Positions 33,231-41,584 are shown, counted from the stretch's first letter. The stretch: DNA of 64,000 bases from Neisseria brasiliensis (GCF_009671065.1 NZ_CP046027.1:1736001-1800000); one strand, 5' to 3'. The notes: generated by a model from the letters alone, not told the origin. Made by a program: numbers and translations.

Positions 33231-34022
33231 TTATTTACCCAATGCATTCAAACGCTGTACCACTTGCGGTGTATCCAAGCCGTAACGGAACATGTCGTTG
33301 GCTTTCCAGAAATAGATTTTGCCGTTTTTAGCGGCGGGCGAGGCGGCGACTTCGGGTTTCACGGCAAAGCCTTTGAGGCCGCCCAGCGTTTGTGCGTGGT
33401 GGTCGGCGATGATGATGACATCAGGCTTGGCCGCCAGCCATGCTTCGCGCGTCATTGGTTTCATGCCATCAATGGCCGCTGCGGCGTTGATGCCGCCGGC
33501 GCGTTTGATGAGTTCGTCGGCAGCGGTGTTTTTACCGGCGATGATGCGGCCGTCGTAGCTGAAGAGATAGCGTTTGCCGTTGGCCGGCTGCTGCTTCATC
33601 TGCGCCTGCCATTTAGTCGCGAGCTGCTCAGCTTGGGTGGTTTTGCCGATGAGTTTGCCTACTGTGCGGATGCTTTGCGGGTAGGTGTTGATGTCGTCAG
33701 TCGGCGCAACGTTGACGGCATTCACGCCGGCCTTTTTCAATTGGGCGAAAATACCGGCAGGCTGCGCCATCCATGTGCCAAGTGCGATGTCGGGTTTCAC
33801 GGCGATAATCGGTTCGGCGCTCAGGTTGCGGTGGATGCCGATGCTGGGTTTGCTTTTTAAGACAGGGTTTTGCACGGTTTGGTCGCGGCCGACTACTTCG
33901 TTAATCGAACCGAGCGCCACGACGATGTCGCCGACATCGGGTGTGAGCACCACAATACGTTGGGCGTGGGCAGTGGCGGCGGTAAACAATAATGCGCATA
34001 AGCTTAAGGTTTTGAAATTCAT
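33231..34022 (-). CDS. hmuT: periplasmic heme-binding protein
   Basis: A 263-residue periplasmic protein with signal peptide MNFKTLSLCALLFTAATAHA and a type III (BtuF/HmuT) binding fold: two lobes joined by a long helix, seen as RIVVLTPDVGDIVVALGS, VKPDIALGTWMAQPAGIFAQ and AAKPDVIIIADHHAQTLGG. HmuT-like proteins pass heme to HmuUV. Tyrosine or histidine heme ligands cannot be assigned with confidence. It is 62 bp downstream of the TonB receptor with a DUS pair between them. Confidence 0.9.
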   Translation of the reverse strand: MNFKTLSLCALLFTAATAHAQRIVVLTPDVGDIVVALGSINEVVGRDQTVQNPVLKSKPSIGIHRNLSAEPIIAVKPDIALGTWMAQPAGIFAQLKKAGVNAVNVAPTDDINTYPQSIRTVGKLIGKTTQAEQLATKWQAQMKQQPANGKRYLFSYDGRIIAGKNTAADELIKRAGGINAAAAIDGMKPMTREAWLAAKPDVIIIADHHAQTLGGLKGFAVKPEVAASPAAKNGKIYFWKANDMFRYGLDTPQVVQRLNALGK

Positions 34023-34045
34023 ATCGGGGTCTTTCTGATTATTGT

Positions 34046-34082
34046 TTCAGACGGCCTGTTTCCATCTTAAAGGCCGTCTGAA
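34046..34082 (-). terminator. DUS hairpin between the TonB receptor gene and hmuT
   Basis: Facing DUS copies start 3 nt past the receptor stop. Within a probable operon this could reduce read-through into hmuTUV. Confidence 0.6.
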
Positions 34083-34084
34083 TA

Positions 34085-36292
34085 TTAAAATTTCATCTGC
34101 AAGGTAGCCGCCACATTGCGGCCGCTTTCGGTGTAGAGGTCGAGCACGTTGGCGGTACTCATGCCGGCCACATCGGCGTGCTGCCAATATTTTTTATTGC
34201 CGACGTTGTACACCGTTGCGCCCAATTCGATGTTTTTGCTTGGTTTATACCATGCGCCGATGTCCCACACGCCGTAGCCCGGTGCTTGGAAAATGCTGTC
34301 GCTGCTGACGCGGCTGTGTTTTTTCGACCAGCGCAGTTTGGCGTTGGCGCCCCATTTTTCTTGCACATAATCCACGCCCAATACGCCGTTGAGTGGGTAG
34401 GCAGTGTTGAGCGGCGTGCCGTCTTTCTGTTCGCCTTTCATCCAAGCCAAGCTGCCGTTGACGCGCCAGTTGTCGGTGAACTTGTGGCTGGCGGCCAGTT
34501 CGGCACCGTAGGTTTTGACGTTGTCCAGATTTTGGTATTGATACTGGATAATGCTGCGGCCGTTGACCGTTGCCGTGCCGATTTCAGTGCGGTCGATAAA
34601 GTTCTTATAGCGGTTGTAAAACGCAGTGATTTGCGCGCGGGTGCGTTCGTCTCGGTATTTCAAGCCTGCTTCAAAACTATTGGAATATTCGGATTTCAGG
34701 TTGTTGTTGGGTAATACAGCATAGCCGTAGGTGGTGTTAGAGAAAGACATGGTGGCGCTGTCAAAAGGCGGTGTGCGGAAACCGCGCGAATAGCTAGCAA
34801 AGCCGGTGAACCGTTCGCCCATCGGCACGCTCAAGCGCAGGCTGGGAGCGAAAGTGTGGTCGCTGAAGCTGGTGGCTTGGCCATCGGGATTGGCGTTGAG
34901 ATAGGCTTGGTCGATGCGGGTGTTGAGTTTGTCTTTTTCATAACGGATGGCAGGGGTCAGCACGACGCCGTTGTCAAAGGTTAAGCTGTCTTGGGCATAC
35001 AGGCTGAAGGTTTTGCGTGTGCTGTCGGGAAAGGTTTTATTGGGATAAGTGCTGCCGGCGTACACCTTGCTGGTGGCACCGGTTAAGTTATCTACCGTCA
35101 GGCTGTCGCGCGGACGGGCGGTTTCGGTGTGTTTGAATTCTGCACCGGCGACAATGGTGTGTTTCACTGCGCCGGTTTGCGCTTCCCATACGCCCTTGCT
35201 GTTGATGCCGCGGATGGTTTGATCAAAGCCGTAATCAGAATAACGGGTTGAATCCGCGGTGGTGCGGCCGTTGATGCTGGTCACGCTGGCATTGACGGCA
35301 TCGTCTTCGGAAGTCAGTTTTTGTTGATACACATTGACTGAAGCTTCTTTCAATGCATTCTCGCCACGGAAACGGTAGCCCAATTCCATGCGCTGACGGC
35401 GCACGCGGTCGCGTGCGGTGGCCAGGCTGTTGTCGGTGGTGATGGCCATATTGTTGCGTGTAACGGTGCTGCTACCCAAACTGTTGGCCAGATTGGTGTC
35501 GTTGGCGCGGTAGAATTGTTCAAACAAAGCTTCTATGCGGTGGGTTTCGTTACCGATGTTGCCTTTGGCTAAGATATTGTAGCTGTTGTTTTTTTGTGGA
35601 TTGGTGGCGGTGCGGGAAGTTGAATAGCTTTTATTGCTGCCCATGTTTTCAGTTTCATGGCCTTGACGACGGGTCAGCATCAGCAAACCTTCGGCATTTT
35701 CATGATAACCGGCCATGCTGGCGGTGACACCGTGGCTGCGGTCGCGGCTTTTGTAGCCGTATTTCAGGCCGAAATGGCTGCGTTTGTCAGCATCGACAAA
35801 ATCAGATGGCGAGTAAGTAGCCATATTCACCACGCCGCCCAAGGCATCGCTACCATATAGCGCGGAATAAGGGCCTTTGACAATATCGACTTGCTTCAAA
35901 GTGTCAGGTTCGACCATATCGCGGCCGGAAATCGCGCCGTTGGTGCCGCCGCCGGCATAAGATTCGGGAATACGGATGCCGTCGACCATCATCAGAATGC
36001 GGTTGCCGTCGATGCCGCGAATATTCACACCGGCATGGCCGCGGCGGTTGTTGTCCGACGGCACGCTGACACCGGCTTCATACAGCGTGATGTCGTCAAG
36101 GTTAGATGCATTCGCTTGATTGAGCGTTTGGCGGGTAATCACGGCCACATTCGGCGCGGCTTTATCAAGCTTCTGTGCGGTGCGGTCGGCGGTGACGGTC
36201 ACGGTTTCCAGCTCTTGTTGTGCCATTTCGGCAGCATAAAGCGGAGTGGTAAAGAGGGCGGCGATACTGAGAGTTAAGATACGAGGTCTCAT
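34085..36292 (-). CDS. TonB-dependent heme/hemoglobin-type receptor
   Basis: A 735-residue outer-membrane receptor. There is a signal peptide (to about residue 20, ending PLYAA), a TonB box-like ELETVTVTADRT near residue 27, a plug domain (about 45-160, with HAGVNIRGIDGNRILMMVDG and KGPYSALYGSDALGGVVNM) and a 22-strand barrel ending in aromatic F (AATLQMKF). It fits the hemoglobin/transferrin/lactoferrin receptor family. The heme-receptor FRAP box is FRTP (near residue 502) and the NPNL box is NNNL. The role in heme uptake is inferred from adjacent hemS and hmuTUV. A candidate Fur box lies 62 bp upstream. Confidence 0.88.
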   Translation of the reverse strand: MRPRILTLSIAALFTTPLYAAEMAQQELETVTVTADRTAQKLDKAAPNVAVITRQTLNQANASNLDDITLYEAGVSVPSDNNRRGHAGVNIRGIDGNRILMMVDGIRIPESYAGGGTNGAISGRDMVEPDTLKQVDIVKGPYSALYGSDALGGVVNMATYSPSDFVDADKRSHFGLKYGYKSRDRSHGVTASMAGYHENAEGLLMLTRRQGHETENMGSNKSYSTSRTATNPQKNNSYNILAKGNIGNETHRIEALFEQFYRANDTNLANSLGSSTVTRNNMAITTDNSLATARDRVRRQRMELGYRFRGENALKEASVNVYQQKLTSEDDAVNASVTSINGRTTADSTRYSDYGFDQTIRGINSKGVWEAQTGAVKHTIVAGAEFKHTETARPRDSLTVDNLTGATSKVYAGSTYPNKTFPDSTRKTFSLYAQDSLTFDNGVVLTPAIRYEKDKLNTRIDQAYLNANPDGQATSFSDHTFAPSLRLSVPMGERFTGFASYSRGFRTPPFDSATMSFSNTTYGYAVLPNNNLKSEYSNSFEAGLKYRDERTRAQITAFYNRYKNFIDRTEIGTATVNGRSIIQYQYQNLDNVKTYGAELAASHKFTDNWRVNGSLAWMKGEQKDGTPLNTAYPLNGVLGVDYVQEKWGANAKLRWSKKHSRVSSDSIFQAPGYGVWDIGAWYKPSKNIELGATVYNVGNKKYWQHADVAGMSTANVLDLYTESGRNVAATLQMKF

Positions 36293-36353
36293 GATAATTA
36301 ATGTGTGTGTTTATTGAATAGAAGTAATTATTATTTACAAAAATTTAAAAAAA

Positions 36354-36368
36354 TGCAAGTTATTATCA
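36354..36368. promoter_or_regulatory. candidate Fur box upstream of the TonB receptor
   Basis: The 15-bp site TGCAAGTTATTATCA has one perfect 7-nt half (ATTATCA) of the 7-1-7 Fur consensus TGATAATnATTATCA and a partly matching other half. It lies in an AT-rich promoter region. Iron-dependent repression is expected of such genes; binding is inferred. Confidence 0.5.
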
Positions 36369-36381
36369 ATTTTATGTGAAT

Positions 36382-36411
36382 AAAGGCCGTCTGAATGTTC
36401 AGACGGCCTTT
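36382..36411 (-). terminator. DUS terminator of hemS
   Basis: A 30-bp near-perfect palindrome with DUS arms, about 50 nt past the hemS stop and upstream of the receptor promoter. Confidence 0.75.
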
Positions 36412-36460
36412 GGGTTGTTTTAGTCAATTGAATAAAAAGTTATTGATATTAAACTGGATT

Positions 36461-37492
36461 TTAAGTCGGTAAGCTGTTGGTGATTTCTGTCCATTTGTCT
36501 AGCTCGGTTTCGCCTTCTTGGCGGCGGCCGAAAATCTGGATCACGGTGCGGCGGCGGGAATCAAAACCTTCAATGCAGGTCACAAAGCCTTCGCGTACCG
36601 GACGGCACACGACCCATGTTTCGACGATTTCATCGTCTTTCAGGTGCATACTGAAGCCTTCTTCTTTGCCATCGAGCACATTCAAATACCCGCGCGCGCG
36701 CACAATGTGATGCACTTTGCCGGTTTGAATCTGCACCAAGCCGCGGTTGCCGGCGAGAATCATGATTTCGATACCGGCATCGCGTGCTTGTTCTAAAACC
36801 GATTGCCATGCTTCATGGGTGAGCTTTTTCGTCATGCCTTGCGGCGCGTAAGGGTAGGACGCTTGGCGGTCAAGCGCGAAGGTTTCCAAAAGGCCGCTGA
36901 AATGATGCACATCTTTGATTTCCAACCAACGCTCTTGAAACGCGGCAATGCGGTTTTCCGGCAAGGGGGCAGGAATCTCCACCGGCGGCAGATCGGCAGT
37001 GGCAAATTGCGGTTTGCCCTCGGTTTGGAACTCGGCAATCAAGGCATCCCATGCAGCAATGCGGCTATCATCGCGCATAAACACTTTTTGTAACGCGGTG
37101 CCGAATTCATCGTAAAACTGAATCGAGCGCGAAACCTTATCGCCGTTGTGGTTGGTCACCGCCAAAACATGATGCCAACGCGCCGGAAAAATCCGTAAAT
37201 CGATGCCACCGATATTGAGCGCGATGCCCGAAGTCGGTGCTAAGCTAACATTTTCATACACGCCTTGTTTCTCATGCACGCAGACATCATTACGCACCAC
37301 GCATTGCACTTCTCCCAAAGAATGAAGCTTGAGCACCACGTCGCGAATGTTGCTGCCCAAATACACGCTTTGAGGCGCATCGGCCATTAATGCGCCTTCG
37401 CTAACACCCAAATCCGCCGCACCTTCGCGCGGAAAATACATGCCCTCGCGGGCGGCTTTGTTGGCTTGATATTGTTGCCAGAGGTTACTCAT
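36461..37492 (-). CDS. hemS: hemin-degrading / heme-trafficking factor HemS family
   Basis: A 343-residue cytoplasmic protein of the HemS/HmuS/ChuS family made of two similar halves. The first half includes LHSLGEVQCVVRNDVCVHEK and FPARWHHVLAVTN; the second includes VQIQTGKVHHIVRARGYLNV and FSMHLKDDEIVETWVV. Members bind heme delivered by HmuTUV and either degrade it or hand it over. ATG at 37492 has AAGGAG 7 nt upstream, so a longer start is rejected. A 143-bp MITE-like element lies just 14 nt before the start codon. Confidence 0.92.
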   Translation of the reverse strand: MSNLWQQYQANKAAREGMYFPREGAADLGVSEGALMADAPQSVYLGSNIRDVVLKLHSLGEVQCVVRNDVCVHEKQGVYENVSLAPTSGIALNIGGIDLRIFPARWHHVLAVTNHNGDKVSRSIQFYDEFGTALQKVFMRDDSRIAAWDALIAEFQTEGKPQFATADLPPVEIPAPLPENRIAAFQERWLEIKDVHHFSGLLETFALDRQASYPYAPQGMTKKLTHEAWQSVLEQARDAGIEIMILAGNRGLVQIQTGKVHHIVRARGYLNVLDGKEEGFSMHLKDDEIVETWVVCRPVREGFVTCIEGFDSRRRTVIQIFGRRQEGETELDKWTEITNSLPT

Positions 37493-37506
37493 GATGAACT
37501 CCTTGT

Positions 37507-37649
37507 GAGACCTTTGCAAAATCCCTATCTTTGGCACATTTCTTCGTTGTGCGCTGCTCGAAAGCTTGCCTATCTTCGTGATATGTCTTCGCTTTCTACG
37601 CTGCTACAACTTTGAACTGTACTCAAATCTAGGGTTTTGCAAAGGTCTC
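37507..37649. mobile_element. 143-bp MITE-like element with IS5/IS1106-type ends
   Basis: Terminal inverted repeats begin GAGACCTTTGCAAAA on both ends (left continues TCCCTA, right CCCTA). A 3-bp direct repeat TGT flanks it (37504-37506 and 37650-37652). The interior has no transposase. The ends resemble, from memory, those of IS1106-like IS5 elements of Neisseria, so it is probably a non-autonomous deletion derivative mobilised in trans. Confidence 0.75.
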
Positions 37650-37692
37650 TGTGTTAATTTTCAGACGGCCTGTCGGCGATTCAAAATATAAA

Positions 37693-37707
37693 TGATAATG
37701 AATTGTA
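37693..37707. promoter_or_regulatory. candidate Fur box between MITE and phoH
   Basis: TGATAATGAATTGTA has a perfect TGATAAT half site and a weak second half. On the hemS side it is separated from the gene by the MITE. Confidence 0.4.
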
Positions 37708-37827
37708 TTTTATTTTTATCAGTATTGCCAAATTTATGATGAAAAACTCACCACCGTGCATTGAATTTTTGCCCACTAAGCCTTATAACAATGAAACAGA
37801 AATTATTTGATTGGAAAAAGAAAAAAC

Positions 37828-38802
37828 ATGAGCCATACCGTTCATCTGCAATTTGAAGGCATCGACAATACCGTGCTGCAACGCCTGTGCGGCGCGCTCG
37901 ACGGCAATTTGGAGACCTTGGCCAAGGCTTTGGATATTGAAATCAGTCGCCGTTTTGAACATTTCACTTTTATGGGTGAACTCGCCCACGCAGGCCGTCG
38001 CGCGTTGTTGGCTTTGGCCGAAACCGCCGAAAAAGGCGATTTAGACGATCATGTGATTCAGTTGGCTGCAGTGGAAGCCAAAACCGCCGATGAAAAACAT
38101 GAAGAAAAACACCGCGATCATCAATACTATTTCCGTACCAAACGCGGCAGCATCGGCGGGCGTACGCCACGTCAAAACGGCTATATCCGCGCCTTGCTCA
38201 ATCACGATGTTGTTTTCGGCTTAGGCCCGGCCGGTACCGGTAAAACCTATTTGGCTGTGGCCGCAGCGGTGGACGCGATGGAAAAACACCAAATCGAGCG
38301 CATTGTGTTGGTACGTCCGGCGGTGGAGGCGGGCGAGAAACTTGGCTTCCTACCGGGTGATTTGGCGCAAAAAGTCGATCCTTACCTGCGCCCTTTGTAT
38401 GACGCGCTGTATGATTTGATGGGCTTTGACAAAGTCACCAAGTTGATGGAAAAAGGCTTGATTGAAATTGCGCCGCTGGCCTATATGCGCGGCCGCACGC
38501 TCAATGGCGCATATGTGATTTTAGACGAAGCGCAAAACACCACGCCCGAGCAGATGAAAATGTTCCTGACGCGTATCGGCTTCGGCGCCAAAGCTGTGAT
38601 TACCGGTGACATCAGCCAAATTGACTTGCCGCGCAATATCAAATCCGGCTTGAAAGACGCACGCGAAAAACTCGCCAACGTGGAAGGTTTGTATTTTCAT
38701 ACATTCACCAGCGAAGACGTGGTGCGCCATCCTTTGGTGCAGAAAATTGTTGAAGCTTATGAAGAAGCGGAAGAGGCTGAAGAGGGCAAACGTGCTGAAT
38801 AA
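37828..38802 (+). CDS. PhoH family ATPase (YbeZ type)
   Basis: A 325-residue cytoplasmic P-loop protein. Walker A is GPAGTGKTYLAVAAA near residue 133 and Walker B VILDEAQNTTPEQMK near 233, with VITGDISQIDLP near 260. The N-terminal ~100 residues form the KH-like domain usual in YbeZ. These proteins work in RNA metabolism, often beside YbeY, but ybeY is not in this window. ATG 37828 gives MSHTVHLQFEGID. Read-through into the downstream IS3 element is possible because its DUS terminator is split by the insertion. Confidence 0.93.
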   Translation: MSHTVHLQFEGIDNTVLQRLCGALDGNLETLAKALDIEISRRFEHFTFMGELAHAGRRALLALAETAEKGDLDDHVIQLAAVEAKTADEKHEEKHRDHQYYFRTKRGSIGGRTPRQNGYIRALLNHDVVFGLGPAGTGKTYLAVAAAVDAMEKHQIERIVLVRPAVEAGEKLGFLPGDLAQKVDPYLRPLYDALYDLMGFDKVTKLMEKGLIEIAPLAYMRGRTLNGAYVILDEAQNTTPEQMKMFLTRIGFGAKAVITGDISQIDLPRNIKSGLKDAREKLANVEGLYFHTFTSEDVVRHPLVQKIVEAYEEAEEAEEGKRAE

Positions 38803-38891
38803 GTGAGGCTGTGTATTTAAAATAGGTGAAACAACAGGCCGTCTGAAACAATGAACTGTCCCCCAATTCTTGGACAAGTTAATAATCTTTC

Positions 38892-39729
38892 TCAAACAGC
38901 CTGTTCAAGCTGAGTTCTGTAAGCCACAGGACTCAGCTTTTTTAAATTCAAACTAATACGTTCATAATTGTAGTAACGTATGTAATCATCTATCACTTTG
39001 GTCAATTCTGTCACCGATAACACACCTTCCTGATAGAAGCTTTCCACTTTTAATGTCCCGAAGAAACTCTCCATCGGTGCGTTATCCCAGCCATTCCCTT
39101 TGCGCGACATGCTTTGCACAATGCCCTTCTCGGCCAGCTTTTCCCGATAAGCCTGAGTTCAGTAAAGCACACCTTGGTCGGAATGCAGCAGCGGGGTCTG
39201 CCCTTTCAGACGGCCGAATGCCTTATCCAGCATCTGCATGACCATCTTGCTGTCCGGCTTTCTACTGAGCTCATAAGCCACTATCTCACGGTTAAATACA
39301 TCCAATATCGGCGATAAGTACAGTTTGCCGTCGGTGCATTTAAACTCGGTCACATCGGTCAACCATTTAGCTCCTGCTTTATCGGCAGTGAATGCACGCT
39401 TAAGGATGTTTTTCGAGGTCTCGCCTATGACCTGTGGACGATAGGCTTTTTTGTTGCGCACTTTGGCTTTTAGCCCCAATAGTCTCATAATACGTTGCAC
39501 TTTCTTTTTATTCCACGACAATACGGCACCAATCCGCCGTTGGCCGTAGCGGCCTTTGTGTTGGTGATAGACTTCACTCACCGCTGCTTTGGCTTCTATA
39601 TCGGGATCAGGTCTGCCGATGTGGTAGTAGAAACTGCTTTTGGGTATGCCGGCACTGTGCAACAGGTATTTCAGCGGGTGCTTCGCCCTCAGCGTTTGAA
39701 CGGTTTCGCAGCGTTGGCGGCGTTCTTTT
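38892..39729 (-). pseudogene. IS3-family transposase orfB, broken by an in-frame TGA
   Basis: The DDE integrase part of the transposase. Before the break: HSAGIPKSSFYYHIGRPDPD, the D of KWLTDVTEFKCTDGKLYLSP and HSDQGVLY. After it, in the same frame: GNGWDNAPMESFFGTLK with the second D and the E, and YNYERISLNLKKLSPVAYR. TGA at 39159-39161 splits it where Arg (CGA) would fit, a single C-to-T change. Expression would need -1 slippage at the A4G motif near 39725-39729. Confidence 0.88.
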
Positions 39730-40045
39730 CGTTGAGGGCTTTCATGTGCTTTAGGTAGTCGTTCTCCGCCCTCATGTAGCGTAATTCTTCAATCAGCTCT
39801 GCCTGAGTTTTTTCATGGTCGGGTTTGTCGACGATAAAGGGATTCTTGCGTTTGGTCTGCATAGTCTTCATAAGCGTAGCCTGTGGGTGTTGAAGTGCGG
39901 TTATACCGCCTTGGCGGTAGGCGGCAATCCAACGGCGCAGATGTGTGCGTGAGACGTTGAAATGGTCTGCGGTGCGCTGTTGGCTGTGCACTTGATGGTA
40001 ATGGAGTACGGCTCGGTATTTGAAGTCTAGTGTATATTTGGACAT
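39689..40045 (-). CDS. IS3-family transposase orfA (HTH protein)
   Basis: A 118-residue OrfA: N-terminal helix-turn-helix (FKYRAVLHYHQVHSQQRTAD, then FNVSRTHLRRWIAAY), a linker, and a C-terminal leucine-zipper-like helix (ELIEELRYMRAENDYLKHMK). ATG at 40045 begins MSKYTLDFKYRAV with AAGGTG upstream. The reading frame is intact. Confidence 0.88.
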   Translation of the reverse strand: MSKYTLDFKYRAVLHYHQVHSQQRTADHFNVSRTHLRRWIAAYRQGGITALQHPQATLMKTMQTKRKNPFIVDKPDHEKTQAELIEELRYMRAENDYLKHMKALNEKNAANAAKPFKR

Positions 40046-40157
40046 AAGAAAACTGCACCTTTTTAAAGTTGGGGGAAAGTGTCCAACTTTTGGGGTGCAG
40101 TTCACTTGTTTTCAGACGGCCTTTTTATTGAATGCTAATTTAATCAATCAATTGAAT

Positions 40158-40799
40158 TTACGCTTCAAGCAATGCCCAAATATCTTCTTTTTCCAAAATA
40201 CCGGTGCGTTTGAGTATGAAGCTTTTAATCATGGCGGTGGCGAGTTGTTCGGTCGGTAAAGGTCTTTGCGCCAACAGCAAACCAAAGCCATTTAAAAATT
40301 CTAAAGCTTTTTCTGCCCAAACTTCGCTGCTGCGGTCGCTGTTGGGGCGTTTTAACAATGGCGGGCGCAGGATGCTGGTGTGTTCAAAATTTAAATCGGT
40401 AATGGCGTGCTCCAATTCGCCTTTTATACGCATGTAAAACGATTTGGATTGGGGATTGGCCATGCCTGCGGAAACCAGCACATAATGCGCCACACCGTTT
40501 TGTCGGGCGGCTTGGGCGAATTGGTATTGGTAGGTGAAATCGATCTGGTATTGCTTCTCTTGGCTGCCGGCTTGTTTGATGGTGGTGCCGAGGCAGCTGA
40601 ACAATACGTCGCCGCTGACTTTATCCTGCCAAGTGTGGGGTTTGTCAAAGTCGATGACTTCGACCGTGAGTTTAGGGTGGGTAAAATCCAGCGGTTTGCG
40701 CACGAATACGGTGACGTTGTCGATATCCGGATGTTGCAGCAATTGTTGGGTCAGTGGTTTACCGGTGGCACCGGTTGCGCCAATAATCAAGGCTTTCAT
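40158..40799 (-). CDS. NAD(P)H-binding atypical short-chain dehydrogenase-like protein
   Basis: A 213-residue Rossmann protein. The glycine motif GATGATGKPLTQQLL is near residue 7; VLFSCLGTTIKQAGSQ is near 65 and ARQNGVAHYVLVSAGMANPQ near 105. It fits the NAD(P)-binding family that includes HTATIP2/YwnB-like proteins, with no substrate known. It has its own ATG with AGGAAC upstream. It is convergent with the IS3 side and divergent from the DUF4126 gene. Confidence 0.8.
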   Translation of the reverse strand: MKALIIGATGATGKPLTQQLLQHPDIDNVTVFVRKPLDFTHPKLTVEVIDFDKPHTWQDKVSGDVLFSCLGTTIKQAGSQEKQYQIDFTYQYQFAQAARQNGVAHYVLVSAGMANPQSKSFYMRIKGELEHAITDLNFEHTSILRPPLLKRPNSDRSSEVWAEKALEFLNGFGLLLAQRPLPTEQLATAMIKSFILKRTGILEKEDIWALLEA

Positions 40800-40918
40800 G
40801 TTGTTCCTTTGTATTTTTCACGGCTTGGCTAAATCAAAATGCAGGCAAATTAAAGGTGGGGCCGTCTGAACAGCTTGGTTTGGCTTATTGTCGCATAAAA
40901 ATCGATCAAAACGCATTT

Positions 40919-40957
40919 AGGCCGTCTGAAAACGCATCTTCATTGTTCAGACGGCCT
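40919..40957. repeat. inverted DUS pair upstream of the DUF4126 gene
   Basis: Two facing DUS copies lie between divergent start codons (another single DUS is at 40859-40870). They are not at a gene end, so they may act as uptake signals only. Confidence 0.6.
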
Positions 40958-41000
40958 GTTTGCGCGTATAGTAGGCATTATTTAATTTTGAAAACACATC

Positions 41001-41573
41001 ATGACTTTTACCACGATTTTAAGTATCGCACTGGGCATAGGCTTGGCGGCTAGTTCCGGCTTTCGCGTATTTTTGCCGCTGTTTGCCCTGAGTTTGTCGG
41101 CTTATTTCGGGCTGTGGCCAATTAATGAAAGCTTTGAATGGCTGGCTTCCACACCTGCACTGATTATTTTAGGCGTGGCGACGGTGGTCGAAATCGGCGC
41201 TTATCTGATTCCGTTTATCGATAATTTGTTGGATACCTTGGCTGTGCCGCTGGCCGGTTTGGCAGGTACGGCGGTGATGGCTTCGACCACGGCAGATTTA
41301 AGCCCTGCGGTGACTTGGACGTTGGCCATTATCGCGGGCGGCGGTGCGGCTGCGGCAATTAAGGGCGTGAACGCGACTACGCGTGCGGCGAGTACGGCCA
41401 CTACGGCCGGCTTGGCGAATCCCGTGGTATCGGTAGCGGAAACTGGCATCGCAACGGTGATGGCGGTATTGAGTTTGTTTGTGCCGTTTTTGGCGGTGGC
41501 GGTGTTGTTGCTGATTGGTTTTTGGTTGTGGCGCAAATACCGTCAGTATCGGCAGCGGGCGCAAACAGTTTGA
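41001..41573 (+). CDS. DUF4126 membrane protein
   Basis: A 190-residue inner-membrane protein with about five hydrophobic segments: LSIALGIGLAASSGFRVFLP, ALIILGVATVVEIGAYLIPF, LAVPLAGLAGTAVMAST, TWTLAIIAGGGAAAAIKG and AVLSLFVPFLAVAVLLLIGF. The Gly/Ala-rich pattern with FIDNLLDTLAVPLAG fits DUF4126, whose function is unknown. It ends in a basic tail (RKYRQYRQRAQ) that sits on the cytoplasmic side. It is followed by a DUS terminator. Confidence 0.85.
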   Translation: MTFTTILSIALGIGLAASSGFRVFLPLFALSLSAYFGLWPINESFEWLASTPALIILGVATVVEIGAYLIPFIDNLLDTLAVPLAGLAGTAVMASTTADLSPAVTWTLAIIAGGGAAAAIKGVNATTRAASTATTAGLANPVVSVAETGIATVMAVLSLFVPFLAVAVLLLIGFWLWRKYRQYRQRAQTV

Positions 41574-41584
41574 TAAATATTGAA

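Larger units (their letters stand above)
37493..37827. other. 335-bp divergent hemS / phoH region
   Basis: It holds the hemS ribosome site, a 143-bp MITE-like element, one DUS (37660-37671), a candidate Fur box and an AT-rich stretch leading to phoH. Confidence 0.7.
38852..40104 (-). mobile_element. IS3-family insertion sequence (IS150-like), 1253 bp
   Basis: Terminal inverted repeats begin TGAACTG on both sides with further matches (CCCCAA, TTGGACA). It contains orfA and orfB in the usual overlapping -1 arrangement, on the minus strand. No clear target duplication is seen at the ends as drawn. orfB carries a stop codon, so this copy should be inactive unless suppressed or helped in trans. 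The element carries its own DUS. Confidence 0.9.
38836..40126. repeat. DUS hairpin split by the IS3 element
   Basis: The left arm AGGCCGTCTGAAACAA lies just before the IS left end and the right arm TTGTTTTCAGACGGCCTT just after its right end. Removing the IS rejoins a normal DUS terminator for phoH. The repeated arms are at 38837-38851 and about 40106-40122. Confidence 0.8.
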
